Shown one piece after another: positions 7,775 to 16,487 of a stretch of 64,000 nucleotides of DNA (within the stretch, counting starts at the first letter, position 1; every line of letters begins with the position of its first letter). The notes under the pieces were generated by a model that did no database searches, was not told the origin of the DNA, and worked only from the letters and a program-made list of their open reading frames with translations. The stretch covers positions 62,001-126,000 of the forward strand of contig SCTY01000058.1 in NCBI GenBank assembly GCA_004297625.1. The letters are read 5' to 3'. This DNA is from Betaproteobacteria bacterium. Its GTDB lineage: Bacteria > Pseudomonadota > Gammaproteobacteria > Burkholderiales > SG8-39. Position numbers and translations under genes: made by a program.

Positions 7775-9126
7775 TGAAGAACTGGGACATGGAAGTGGAC
7801 GTGCTCGCGGTCGGCGCGGGCGCGTGCGGCCTGGCGGCGGCGATCGCCGCGCACGACGAAGGACTGAGCGCCGCGGTGCTCGAGAAGCTCGAGCGGCCCG
7901 GCGGCAACACCGCGCTCTCGACTGGATCGGTCCCCGGCGCCGGCAGCCGTTTTCAGCGGGAGGCCGGCATCCCCGATTCGGTGGAAAAGATGCTCGAGGA
8001 TTACGTGCGCGTTGCCGGCCCGCACGACGTTCCCGAGGTCATGCGCCGCCTGATCGAAATCTCGGCGCCGCTTTGCGAGTGGCTCGTGGACCGCGTCGAG
8101 GCGCGCATGAGCATCATCACCGACTATGCCCATGTCGGCCATTCGGTGCCGCGGCTGCACGCGCCGAAGTCGCGCCGCGGCAAGGACCTGCTGGAGGATC
8201 TCCTGCGCGCGGCGGAGAAGCGCGATATCCCCGTCGCCGCCGGCAATGCGGTGAAGGAACTGATCGCGGACGAGCGCGGGGCGCTGATTGGCGCGCTGGT
8301 CGGCGGCGCGCGGGCGGCCGAAACGCGCATCCGCGCGAAGAAGATCGTGCTCGCCTGCAACGGCTTTGCCGCCAACGCGAGTCTCGTGCGCGAGTATTGC
8401 CGCGAGATCGCCGGAGCGCAGTACTTCGGCGCGCTCGGTTCCACCGGCGAGGCGGTGCTGTGGGGACGCAAGCTCGATGCCGCGCTCGCCAACATGGGCG
8501 CGTACCAGGGCTACGCCGCGGTGACGTATCCGCACGGGCAGCTTCTTTCCTGGACCACCCTCGAAAAGGGCGGAATCCTCGTCGACGAGGCGGGCAGGCG
8601 CTTCGGCAACGAGGGCATCGGCTATTCGGGCTTCGCCAAGGAAGTGCTGGCGCAGCCGGGCAAGGTGTTCGCGATCTTCGATGAGCGCATCTGCCGGCAC
8701 GCGCAGCGCGAAGAGGAATTCAAGGAGCTCTTCGACTACGGCGGTATCAAGGCGCTCGAAGTTTCTGAAACATTGAAGAACACCATAGAGACCTACAACT
8801 CCGCCGCGCGCGGCGAGCGGCGCGACGCGTTCGGGCGCACTTCGTTCGCGATGGCGCCGCTCGAGCCGCCGTTCTGGAGCGCGCAGGTGGTTCCGGGGCT
8901 GTTCCATACGCAGGGCGGCCTGAAGACCGATGCCGATGCACGCGTGCTTTCGCGCTCCGGGAAGCCGATCGCGAATCTTTTCGCGGGCGGCGGCGCGGCC
9001 GCCGGGATCAGCGGCCGCAGCGGCGCGCTCGGCTATCTCTCGGGCAACGGCCTGCTCGGCGCGCTCGGCCTGGGCTGGCTCGCCGCGCGCGCCGCCGCCC
9101 GGGAAATCCGTGAAGGGAGATTGTGA
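7774..9126 (+). CDS. FAD-dependent fumarate reductase/ketosteroid-dehydrogenase-like flavoprotein (paralogue 1)
   Basis: 450 aa, ATG at 7774 overlapping the livF stop. N-terminal dinucleotide fold VLAVGAGACGLAAAIAA with the acidic ribose contact VLEKLERPGG, then TALSTGSVPGAG. The C-terminal FAD/active-site region has HTQGGLKTD, NLFAGGGAAAGISG and GYLSGNGLLGAL. HTQGG takes the place of the HTMGG motif of soluble fumarate reductases. It has no signal peptide and no haem motif, so it is a cytoplasmic flavoprotein, probably a desaturase or reductase of a carboxylate. Two clear paralogues occur at 36316 and 57522. Four-base overlap with the MmgE/PrpD gene. Exact reaction unknown. Confidence 0.85.
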   Translation: MKNWDMEVDVLAVGAGACGLAAAIAAHDEGLSAAVLEKLERPGGNTALSTGSVPGAGSRFQREAGIPDSVEKMLEDYVRVAGPHDVPEVMRRLIEISAPLCEWLVDRVEARMSIITDYAHVGHSVPRLHAPKSRRGKDLLEDLLRAAEKRDIPVAAGNAVKELIADERGALIGALVGGARAAETRIRAKKIVLACNGFAANASLVREYCREIAGAQYFGALGSTGEAVLWGRKLDAALANMGAYQGYAAVTYPHGQLLSWTTLEKGGILVDEAGRRFGNEGIGYSGFAKEVLAQPGKVFAIFDERICRHAQREEEFKELFDYGGIKALEVSETLKNTIETYNSAARGERRDAFGRTSFAMAPLEPPFWSAQVVPGLFHTQGGLKTDADARVLSRSGKPIANLFAGGGAAAGISGRSGALGYLSGNGLLGALGLGWLAARAAAREIREGRL

Positions 9127-10355
9127 GCCTCACCGAAGCGCTCGAGTGGCTGTGGGAAGCGCAGCCGCCGGCACCGGTCGAGGCCAAAGCGCGCGAGCTC
9201 GCGCTGGATACGCTGGGATGCGTGCTCGCGGCAAGCGCAAAGCCGCCGCTGCAGCAGCTCGCTGCGCGCTTCGGGAAAGCGGACCCGGGCGCGGTGCACG
9301 TTCCCGGCTTCTCGCAGTCCTTTTCGGTTTCTTCGGCGGCCGCGCTCTTCGCCGCTGCCGCGTGCTGGGACGAGGCTTGCGAAGGGCTCGCGCGCGCGCA
9401 TGGCCGCCCGGGCGTACCGGTTATTGCGGCGTGCACCTCGCTTGCACAAACTCAGAACGCCACTTTGGGCGAGTGGCTGCGCGCCGTGATCATCGGTTAT
9501 GAGGTCGGCGGGCGGATGGGCGAGGTGCTGCGCGTCGCATCCGGCATGCACGTCGACGCCTACTGGCCGGGGCTCGGCGTGGCGGCCGCGGCGGTACGGC
9601 TTTCCGGCGGCGGCGCGGCGCAGGCGCTGGCGGCCGTTCGCATCGCCGCCTGCCAGCTGCCCCATTCGCTGTATCTGCCCGTGGTGCACGGATCCGAGGC
9701 GCGCAATACGTATCTCGCGCATTCGGCGCAGCTCGGCTTGCTGGCGGCGAGCGCTGCGCTCGCGGGAATCAGCGCGCCGAAAGCGTGCAATGAAGACGTC
9801 CTGCCCGGAGGAGCATGGCTTCTTCTCGAGGGCTACCTGAAGCGCTTCGCGGCAGTGCGCCACGTGCACTACGGCGCTGCTGCGGCGATCGCACTCCGGC
9901 CGCGCGTAGCGGCCCGGCTGCGCGAGATATCGCGCATTCAGCTCCGCATCTATGCGGAGGCGCTCACCTATTGCGCGAACCGCGCGCCCGAGCGGCCGCT
10001 CCAGGCGCAGTTCAGCCTGAGCTACGGCCTCGCGCGCGCACTCGCCTGCGGCGATCTTTCCCCCGAGGCGTATTCGGAATCCGCGCTGCGCGATCCGCTC
10101 GTGCGTGCGCTCGAGGCAAAAGTGGAGCTGATCGAAAATACGCAGCCCAGGCGCGCCGGCCGGCTTACCCTCGAGCTGGAAGGCGAACGGCTGGAGCATG
10201 CAGTCGACGACCTGCCGGCGATGACCCGGGAAGAGGTGGTGGGCAAGTTCGCCGCGTACACGCAGCTTCCGCGCGCAACAGCGACTCGCTTTGTCGACGC
10301 TCCCGCGCAGAGCGGCTTCACCGCTTTGCTGCGCGGGCTTGCTAGTCGAGCCTGA
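9123..10355 (+). CDS. MmgE/PrpD family protein (2-methylcitrate dehydratase-like)
   Basis: 410 aa, GTG start overlapping the flavoprotein stop (GTGA). The opening follows the family pattern (KARELALDTLGCVLAAS, which is LDTLGC versus the usual LDTLGV), with the all-alpha N-domain and a mixed C-domain. It is shorter than typical members (about 450), and the usual HGNEFDD-like active-site segment is replaced by CWDEACEGLARAHGR, so chemistry may differ. Family members dehydrate hydroxycarboxylates (PrpD) or decarboxylate itaconate (IRG1/CAD). Probably works on the same substrate as the Liv transporter and flavoprotein. Its end overlaps the convergent Bug gene by 14 bases. Confidence 0.75.
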   Translation: MSLTEALEWLWEAQPPAPVEAKARELALDTLGCVLAASAKPPLQQLAARFGKADPGAVHVPGFSQSFSVSSAAALFAAAACWDEACEGLARAHGRPGVPVIAACTSLAQTQNATLGEWLRAVIIGYEVGGRMGEVLRVASGMHVDAYWPGLGVAAAAVRLSGGGAAQALAAVRIAACQLPHSLYLPVVHGSEARNTYLAHSAQLGLLAASAALAGISAPKACNEDVLPGGAWLLLEGYLKRFAAVRHVHYGAAAAIALRPRVAARLREISRIQLRIYAEALTYCANRAPERPLQAQFSLSYGLARALACGDLSPEAYSESALRDPLVRALEAKVELIENTQPRRAGRLTLELEGERLEHAVDDLPAMTREEVVGKFAAYTQLPRATATRFVDAPAQSGFTALLRGLASRA

Positions 10356-11301
10356 TGTTGCCGGCGCGGATGACCTTCGCCCACTTCTCGACTTCGGCCC
10401 GCAGGTGCTGACCGAACTGCTCCGGCGTTCCGCCCATGGGAACGGTGGCGAGCCCGACGAGGCGCGCGTGCACCTCGGGGACGGCGAGGCTCTTCACCGC
10501 CGCGGCATTCAGCGCGCCGATCGCCGCGGCGGGCGTTCCCGCCGGCGCGACGAGGCCGAGGAATCCGCCGGCTTCGAATCCCGGCACGCCGGCCTCGCTG
10601 ATCGTCGGCACGTCGGGCAGGCCCTCGAAGCGGCGGCTCGAGCCGATGCCGAGCGGCTTGAGGCGGCCCGCTTTCACGTGCGGCAGCACGGCCGCGACGT
10701 CGGCGAACACGAGGTTCACCTGGCCGCCGAGCAGGTCGTTGACCGCCGGCGCGGCCCCCTTGTACGGCACGTGAAGCAGATCGACGCCCGCCATCATCTT
10801 GAAGAGCTCGCCGATCAAATGCGCCGAGCTGCCGTTGCCGTAGGAGCCGTAAGTCACCTGGCCGGGCTTCGATTTCGCGAGCGCGATGAGCTCCTTGACG
10901 TTGCTGGCAGGCACCGAAGGATGCGCGACGAGCAGGCTCTGGTTGATCACCAGCAGCGCTACCGGCGCGAAGTCTCGCGAGAGCTCCCAGCTGATGTTCT
11001 TCGCGAGCGTATTGTTGATCGCGGTCGCGGCGCTTGCGACGAGCAGCGTATAGCCGTCGGGCGCCGACTTGGCGACCGCCTCGGTGCCGATGTTTCCGCC
11101 GGCGCCGGACCGGTTCTCCACGATCACCGGCTGGCCGAGCGTTTGCGACATCGAAGGCGCGACTGCGCGCGCGACGACGTCGGTTCCTCCGCCGGGCGGA
11201 AAGGGTACGACGATGCGGATCGGCCGCGCAGGAAAGCCCTGCGCGAGCGCGGCTGCGCAGGCGAGCAGCGCGGCGATGAAAAGGCCCAGACGAGCGTGCA
11301 T
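10342..11301 (-). CDS. Bug/TctC-type tripartite tricarboxylate transporter receptor
   Basis: 319 aa, ATG at 11301 with GGAGGATCGC upstream. A clear Sec signal (LGLFIAALLACAAALAQG) is followed by FPARPIRIVVPFPPGGGTDV, VVENRSGAGGNIGTEAVA, HVPYKGAAPAVNDLLGG and GLPDVPTISEAG, all Bug-family landmarks. Periplasmic receptor for carboxylates or amides. No TctA/TctB membrane partners are in the window, so it either serves a distant TctAB or acts as an orphan sensor, both known for Bug proteins. Confidence 0.9.
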   Translation of the reverse strand: MHARLGLFIAALLACAAALAQGFPARPIRIVVPFPPGGGTDVVARAVAPSMSQTLGQPVIVENRSGAGGNIGTEAVAKSAPDGYTLLVASAATAINNTLAKNISWELSRDFAPVALLVINQSLLVAHPSVPASNVKELIALAKSKPGQVTYGSYGNGSSAHLIGELFKMMAGVDLLHVPYKGAAPAVNDLLGGQVNLVFADVAAVLPHVKAGRLKPLGIGSSRRFEGLPDVPTISEAGVPGFEAGGFLGLVAPAGTPAAAIGALNAAAVKSLAVPEVHARLVGLATVPMGGTPEQFGQHLRAEVEKWAKVIRAGNIRLD

Positions 11302-11342
11302 GCGATCCTCCGTGGAGTAGACCCAGGCAATCGTACCGGAAC

Positions 11343-12230
11343 ATGACCGACCGAAAGGCACTGGACGCCACCGCGTTCGCAGCGACGCTCGTCCTCGGAG
11401 CGGTCTGGGGCGTCTACCAGGTATTCGTCAAGCTCACCGTCCAGGACGTGTCGCCTCTCATGCAGGGCGGGCTGCGCTCGATCATCGCCACGCTGCTGGT
11501 TTTCGCATGGGCGCTCTGGCAGGGCGTCACGCTTCTCGAGCGCGACGGCACATTCGCGGCCGGCTGCGCGGCGGGCGCGCTGTTCGCGCTGGAGTTCGTG
11601 TTCATCTACTTCGGCCTCGGCCACACCGCCGCATCGCGCATGTCGGTGTTCGTGTACCTCGCTCCCGTCCTCGCGGCGGTGGGGCTGCATCTTTTCGTGC
11701 CGGGAGAGCGGCTCACCGCCGGGCAATGGGCGGGCGTGCTCCTCGCGTTCGCCGGAGTGGCGGCTGCGTTCTCGGAGGGCTTTTTCGCGACCCGGTCCTC
11801 CACGCTCCTCGGCGACGCCTGCGGGGTGATCGCCGGCGCGCTCTGGGCATCGACCACGGTGGTGATCCGGGCGACCAGCCTCGCGCGCGCGAGCGCGACC
11901 CGCACGCTCTTCTACCAGATCGCCGCGGCGGCGCTGGTGCTGCCGCTGGCTTCGTGGGCGATCGGCGAGCCGGGCGTCGTTTCGCTGAGCGGTTTCGCGC
12001 TCGTGAGCCTCGCCTACCAGGGCGTGATCGTGGGCTTCGCGAGCCTGCTCGTCTGGTTCTGGCTGCTGCGGCGCTATCTCGCCGCGCGGCTGGGCGTGCT
12101 GTCCTTCCTCACGCCGATGTTCGGCGTGGTTTCAGGCGTCGTCTTCCTCTCGGAGCCGCTGGGCGCGCGCTTCGTCGCCGGCGCGCTGCTCGTCGGCGCG
12201 GGCATCGTGCTCGTCAACCTGCGCGCCTAG
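11343..12230 (+). CDS. EamA/DMT-family transporter
   Basis: 295 aa with ten predicted hydrophobic segments arranged as two EamA repeats. The first begins AATLVLGAVWGVYQVFVKL and contains GLRSIIATLLVFAWALW and the AASRMSVFVYLAPVLAA pairing segment. The second ends in FLTPMFGVVSGVVFLSEPLG. Probably a drug/metabolite exporter of the inner membrane. Divergent from the Bug gene (41 bases between starts). Its last 99 bases overlap the convergent antiporter gene. Confidence 0.85.
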   Translation: MTDRKALDATAFAATLVLGAVWGVYQVFVKLTVQDVSPLMQGGLRSIIATLLVFAWALWQGVTLLERDGTFAAGCAAGALFALEFVFIYFGLGHTAASRMSVFVYLAPVLAAVGLHLFVPGERLTAGQWAGVLLAFAGVAAAFSEGFFATRSSTLLGDACGVIAGALWASTTVVIRATSLARASATRTLFYQIAAAALVLPLASWAIGEPGVVSLSGFALVSLAYQGVIVGFASLLVWFWLLRRYLAARLGVLSFLTPMFGVVSGVVFLSEPLGARFVAGALLVGAGIVLVNLRA

Positions 12231-13979
12231 CTCCTTCATCAGCAAATTTTCCAGGTCGCGCCGGCCCTGCTGCTGCAGGGCGATGAGCCGGCGGATCTCC
12301 TTGCGGTGCGGGGCCTGCTCCACCAGCATTTCCTCGTCGTGGCGCCGGAAGCGCTGCACCACGCGCCGTGCCGCGAGCGGGCCGAAATCGAGCGCGCGCA
12401 GCGCCGCTTCGGCGGCGTCGAGCGCCGCGCCGAAGGTCTCGCGCACGGCCGGCACGCCCATCTCATGGTACTCGTAGGCGTCGCTGCGGCTGTGCGCGCG
12501 CGCAATCAGCTTGAGCCGCGGAAAGCGCTTGCGCACCCGGCGCACGATGCGCAGCGCCGCCTGCTCGTCGTCGAGCGCCACGATCAGAAGCCGGGCGCGC
12601 GCCGCGCCGGCGGCCTCGAGCACGTCCATGCGCGTCGCGTCGCCGTAGTACGCCTTGATGCCGAAGCGCCGCACCATCTCGATCTGGTTTGGATCACGGT
12701 CGATGAGCGTCGCGCGGATGCGCAGCCCGCTCAGCACGCGCGTGACCACCTGGCCGAAGCGCCCGAACCCGGCGACGATGACCGGGTTCGCCTCGTCCAC
12801 GACCTCGCTGGCCCGCTCGGTGCCGCGCGCAACGCGCGCGGCGAGGAACCGCTCGTATCCCAGGAAGAGCAGCGGCGTGGCCACCATTGAAGTGGCTACC
12901 GTCGCATTGAGAAGCGCAGCCGTCTCTTCCGGCAGAACGTTCGGTGCGGCGCGGAAAAGCACGAAGGCGAACTCTCCGGCCTGCGACAGGGCGACGGCGA
13001 ACAGCGCCGCGTCGGCGCGCCCGCAATAGCCGAACCCCTTGGCGACGGGGTAGAGGATCGCCATCTTGAGCGCGAGCAGCCCGCCCGCGAGGCCGAGCAG
13101 CAGCAGCGGCGAGCGCAAAAAAAGGCCGAGGTCGACCGACATGCCCACGGCAATGAAGAACAAGCCGAGGAGCAGGCCCTTGAAAGGCTCGATGTCGAGC
13201 TCGATCTCGGGGCGGTATTCGCTGTCCGCGAGCAGCACGCCGGCGAGAAACGCGCCCAGCGCCATCGACAGCCCGGCCGCCTGCACGAGCACGGCGATGC
13301 CGATGACGAGCAGCAGGGCAAAGGCGACGAAGACTTCGCGAAGCCCCGTGGCGGCGATGATGCGCAGCGCCGGCCGCAGCAGGTAATGGCCGCCGGCGAT
13401 CAGCACGAGGATCAGGCCGGCGGCCTTCGCGAGGGCGCTCCAGTCGAGCGCGGCCTTGCCGCCGTCGAGAAAGCCGACCGCGAGGAGAAACGGGATCACC
13501 GCGAGATCCTGGAACAGCAGCACCGAGAAGCCGGCCTGGCCGCCGGGCGTTGCCAGCAGCTTCTTCTCCTGCAGCGTCGCGAGCGCGATGGCGGTGGATG
13601 ACATGGCGAGTCCCATGCCGGCAATCGCGGCCACGGCCGGCGCCGCGCCCAGGGCGTAGGCGAGCACGGCGACGGCGAGCGCCGTCAGCACCACTTGCAC
13701 CGTTCCCATGCCGAAGATCGGCCTGCGCATCTGCCAGAGCCGGCGCGGTTCGAGCTCGAGGCCGATGAGAAAAAGAAGCAGCACCACGCCGAGCTCGGCG
13801 AAGTGCAGCACGGTGTCCGCGCCCGAGATCAGCCCGAGGCCCCACGGCCCGATCGCCATGCCCGCGGCGAGATAGCCGAGCACCGCGCTCACGCCCAGGC
13901 GCTTGAAGAGCAGCACGGCGATGACGCCGGCGGCGAGGTACAGGATCGCCTGCTGCAGGAAGCCCTGGGGTTCCACCAT
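12132..13979 (-). CDS. Kef-type monovalent cation:proton antiporter (CPA2)
   Basis: 615 aa: an N-terminal Na/H-exchanger domain of about 12 helices (1-380, with LFKRLGVSAVLGYLAAGMAI, HFAELGVVLLLFLIGLEL and LFQDLAVIPFLL), then a cytosolic TrkA-N/RCK domain (about 400-520) with IVAGFGRFGQVV and the acidic ribose contact LIDRD. This is the KefB/KefC architecture; the strong LFQDLAVIP signature marks potassium efflux members. No ancillary KefF/KefG oxidoreductase precedes it. The C-terminal 33 residues, rich in Glu/Arg/Ala, are encoded antisense to the EamA gene, so the natural stop may be poorly constrained. Confidence 0.9.
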   Translation of the reverse strand: MVEPQGFLQQAILYLAAGVIAVLLFKRLGVSAVLGYLAAGMAIGPWGLGLISGADTVLHFAELGVVLLLFLIGLELEPRRLWQMRRPIFGMGTVQVVLTALAVAVLAYALGAAPAVAAIAGMGLAMSSTAIALATLQEKKLLATPGGQAGFSVLLFQDLAVIPFLLAVGFLDGGKAALDWSALAKAAGLILVLIAGGHYLLRPALRIIAATGLREVFVAFALLLVIGIAVLVQAAGLSMALGAFLAGVLLADSEYRPEIELDIEPFKGLLLGLFFIAVGMSVDLGLFLRSPLLLLGLAGGLLALKMAILYPVAKGFGYCGRADAALFAVALSQAGEFAFVLFRAAPNVLPEETAALLNATVATSMVATPLLFLGYERFLAARVARGTERASEVVDEANPVIVAGFGRFGQVVTRVLSGLRIRATLIDRDPNQIEMVRRFGIKAYYGDATRMDVLEAAGAARARLLIVALDDEQAALRIVRRVRKRFPRLKLIARAHSRSDAYEYHEMGVPAVRETFGAALDAAEAALRALDFGPLAARRVVQRFRRHDEEMLVEQAPHRKEIRRLIALQQQGRRDLENLLMKELGAQVDEHDARADEQRAGDEARAQRLREEDDA

Positions 13980-13992
13980 TTAGAATGTTCGC

Positions 13993-14523
13993 ATGGAAGT
14001 CGACGCGGGACAGTTCAAGGCGGCCATGCGCTCCCTGGCGGGCGCGGTGAACATCATCACCGCCGCGCACGCCGGCCACCGCTACGGCATGACGGCCACC
14101 GCGGTGTGCTCGGCGACCGCGGATCCGCCGACGGTGCTCGCGTGCATCAACAAGCTCGCCACGACGCACGGCGCAGTCGCCAAGTCCAAGGCGTTCTGCG
14201 TGAATGTGCTGCGGGCGGAGGACTGGGAGCTTTCCACCACGTTCAGCGGCGGGCAAAGCGGCGAGGCGCGCTTCAAGTCGCGCAACTGGACGCGGCTCGC
14301 GACGGGCTCGCCGGTGCTCGTCGACGCGCTGGTGTGCTTCGACTGCCGCGTGGTGAAGAAGCTTGCGTACGGCACGCACACCATCTTCCTCGGCCAGGTG
14401 GAGCAGGTGCTGTTCGGACAGAAGGGCAAGCCGCTCCTCTACTCGGAGGGCCAGTACGCCAAGCTCGCTTCGCTCACGCTCGGCGAGCCGCTGCCGGAAG
14501 GCCTCGATTACTGGGGCTTCTAA
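13993..14523 (+). CDS. Flavin reductase-like (FMN-binding split barrel) protein
   Basis: 176 aa, ATG at 13993, 13 bases from the divergent antiporter start. Typical DIM6/NTAB flavin reductase features: FKAAMRSLAGAVNIITA, YGMTATAVCSATADPPTVL (flavin phosphate region) and SKAFCVNVL. Such proteins supply reduced FMN/FAD to two-component monooxygenases. No partner monooxygenase is adjacent; a second family member at 21963 sits beside an ABM-type protein. The partner is therefore unknown. Confidence 0.85.
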   Translation: MEVDAGQFKAAMRSLAGAVNIITAAHAGHRYGMTATAVCSATADPPTVLACINKLATTHGAVAKSKAFCVNVLRAEDWELSTTFSGGQSGEARFKSRNWTRLATGSPVLVDALVCFDCRVVKKLAYGTHTIFLGQVEQVLFGQKGKPLLYSEGQYAKLASLTLGEPLPEGLDYWGF

Positions 14524-14543
14524 GCAAAAAAATCAGAGTCGTC

Positions 14544-15698
14544 GTGGCGGCGAACTTCCTTTCCGTCGCCGCGCGGATGAGCCTGGTGACGTTCCTGGGC
14601 ATCTACTTCGTGCACCAGGCGAGGATCGAGCTCGCCACGGTGGGGCTCGCCTTTCTCTGCGAGAACCTGCTGCGCGGCCTGCTCGCGCCGCTGTTCGGCG
14701 CGCTCAGCGACCGCATCGGCCGCCGGCCGCTTCTCGTCGCCGCGGCACTGGTCACCGCGGCGGTGCTGCCGTCGTTTCTCCTGGTGCGCGGGACGGCGTC
14801 GCTTTTCGCCTGGAGCGTCGCCATGGGCGTGGTCGGCGCCGTGAACATGCCGGTCGGCACCGCGCTGCTGCTCGATCTTGCGCCTGCCGGCCGGCGGCAG
14901 TCGGTGCTCGCGGTGAACTACACCGCGCTCAGCGTGGCGTACACGCTCGCGGTAACGCCCGCGGGCTACGTGGCCGAGCGGGGTTACGGGCTGCTCGCGG
15001 CGTTCAGCAGCGCCGGCTTCGTTCTCGTCGCGGCTCTCTATGCGCTTGCGCTGCGCGGGCCTTTGCCCCTCGAGCGCGCGGCCGGCGACAGCGTCTTCCG
15101 GGAAAGCGTCGCCGTGATGGGCGACCGGTTGTTTCTTTCCTTTGCCGCCATCGCCTTCGTCTTTCCGTTCAGCATGGGCCTCGTGGTGTTCGCCTCGCCG
15201 CTTTTTGCCGCCGACCGCGGGCTGGGCGAAGGTTTCATCGGACTGGTGCTCGGCGCGAACAGCATCATCGTCGCGGCGCTCGCGGTGCCGGTGGCGAGCC
15301 GCATGGAGCGCTCGGGTCCCTTCTACATGCTCGGATGGGCGGCGCTGCTCGTGGCGGGCTGCCTGGCGTTGTACGGCGGGGTGCCTCGCGCAGCCGCCGC
15401 GCTCATCGCCGGCACCGTGGTCTTCAGCTTCGGCGAGGCCGTCTTTAGCTCGGCGGTGCCGGCGGCCGTGGCGCGCCTTGCGCCGCCGGGACGGCGCGGC
15501 GCCTACCAGGGCGGCTGGACCCTGGTCGGCGCTTTCAGCATGGGAAGCGCGCTTTTCGTAAGCGGGCTGCTGCGCGAGGCGATCGGATGGTCGAGCGCCT
15601 GGATGGCCTACGCCGCGCTGACGCTCGTCGCGGCGCTGGTGCTCGCGCTTACGCGCGAGCGGTTCTTGCGCGCCTCAGAGCGAGCGCACCACCGATAG
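14544..15698 (+). CDS. MFS transporter
   Basis: About 384 aa from a GTG at 14544; the frame is open upstream into the flavin reductase gene, and the true start may differ by several codons. Twelve hydrophobic segments. The loop 2-3 motif GALSDRIGRRPLL is the classical MFS motif A. The second half has ANSIIVAALAVPVASRMERSG. Likely an exporter of small molecules. It ends 24 bases inside the convergent outer-membrane protein gene. Confidence 0.82.
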   Translation: MAANFLSVAARMSLVTFLGIYFVHQARIELATVGLAFLCENLLRGLLAPLFGALSDRIGRRPLLVAAALVTAAVLPSFLLVRGTASLFAWSVAMGVVGAVNMPVGTALLLDLAPAGRRQSVLAVNYTALSVAYTLAVTPAGYVAERGYGLLAAFSSAGFVLVAALYALALRGPLPLERAAGDSVFRESVAVMGDRLFLSFAAIAFVFPFSMGLVVFASPLFAADRGLGEGFIGLVLGANSIIVAALAVPVASRMERSGPFYMLGWAALLVAGCLALYGGVPRAAAALIAGTVVFSFGEAVFSSAVPAAVARLAPPGRRGAYQGGWTLVGAFSMGSALFVSGLLREAIGWSSAWMAYAALTLVAALVLALTRERFLRASERAHHR

Positions 15699-16487
15699 GC
15701 CGGCGCCCCAGTCCGGGCTGCCGTCGGCAAAGCCCTTCAGCACGTACGCCTGGCCCTTCCAGCCGCGGTCGAGCTTGCGCGACCAGAAAGCGGTCAGCTC
15801 GCGCTGCGGAAACGCGCTCGGCGATACCCGCTGGCGCGCGTCGAACGTCAGCCCGGCGCTGTCGCGGTCGTCGACGCGGTAGCTCGCTCCTAGCGACCCG
15901 CTCCAGACGTCGTTCAGCGGGATGAACGTCGAGCTGCCGAGGAAGTGCCGCCCGATGCCGCCGAGCAGCGTCAGCCGGTCGATCGTCTTATAGGCTTCGA
16001 CGATGGCCGCGTAGTCCGTCTCTCCGGTGCCGAGCCCTTTGTCCTCGTCCGCCGTAGGCACCTTCACCTTGCCGGTGAGGTCGATGCCGAGCTCGGAGGC
16101 GCGGTCGTAGTGCGCCGCGTAGGTGGCCGACAGCACCAGATCGCCGATGCCGGAAGCCGTGCCGGTCGTAGTCGTGGTGGTCGCACCGCCGCCGCTGCGT
16201 CCGCGGCCGCGCGGGTTCGTGTTGTTCACGACGCCGACGCCGGGAATTACGGTAGCCGGGCCGGAAACCTCGAGCCACGGAATGCTGCCCTTGAACGTCC
16301 ACGGCCCGCGGTCGTAGCGCGCGGTGAATGGAATCGACCCGATCGTGGTCGTCTGCGAGGTGCCGTAGTCGCCCGAGCTGTAGTGGATCCCGGTGCCGAG
16401 GCCCCAGATGCCTTGCTCGGCGCCGAGCGCCGGCGCGCCCGCGCCGAGGAATGCCGCGGCGCAGGCTGCGCTGATCGCATTACGCAT
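15675..16487 (-). CDS. Predicted outer-membrane beta-barrel protein
   Basis: 270 aa with a Sec signal (ISAACAAAFLGAGAPALGAE). The mature part alternates short amphipathic strands rich in Gly/Tyr/Trp (GIWGLGTGIHYSSGDYG, DLVLSATYAAHYDRASELGIDLTGKVKVPTADEDKGLGTGETDY). The KVPTADEDKGLGTGETDY element recurs in outer-membrane transporter-like proteins. A low-complexity Arg/Gly and poly-Thr loop lies near residues 92-110. It ends in Leu rather than the usual aromatic. Its ATG overlaps the stop of the upstream gene, so the two secreted proteins are probably co-translated. Cargo unknown. Confidence 0.65.
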   Translation of the reverse strand: MRNAISAACAAAFLGAGAPALGAEQGIWGLGTGIHYSSGDYGTSQTTTIGSIPFTARYDRGPWTFKGSIPWLEVSGPATVIPGVGVVNNTNPRGRGRSGGGATTTTTTGTASGIGDLVLSATYAAHYDRASELGIDLTGKVKVPTADEDKGLGTGETDYAAIVEAYKTIDRLTLLGGIGRHFLGSSTFIPLNDVWSGSLGASYRVDDRDSAGLTFDARQRVSPSAFPQRELTAFWSRKLDRGWKGQAYVLKGFADGSPDWGAGLSVVRSL

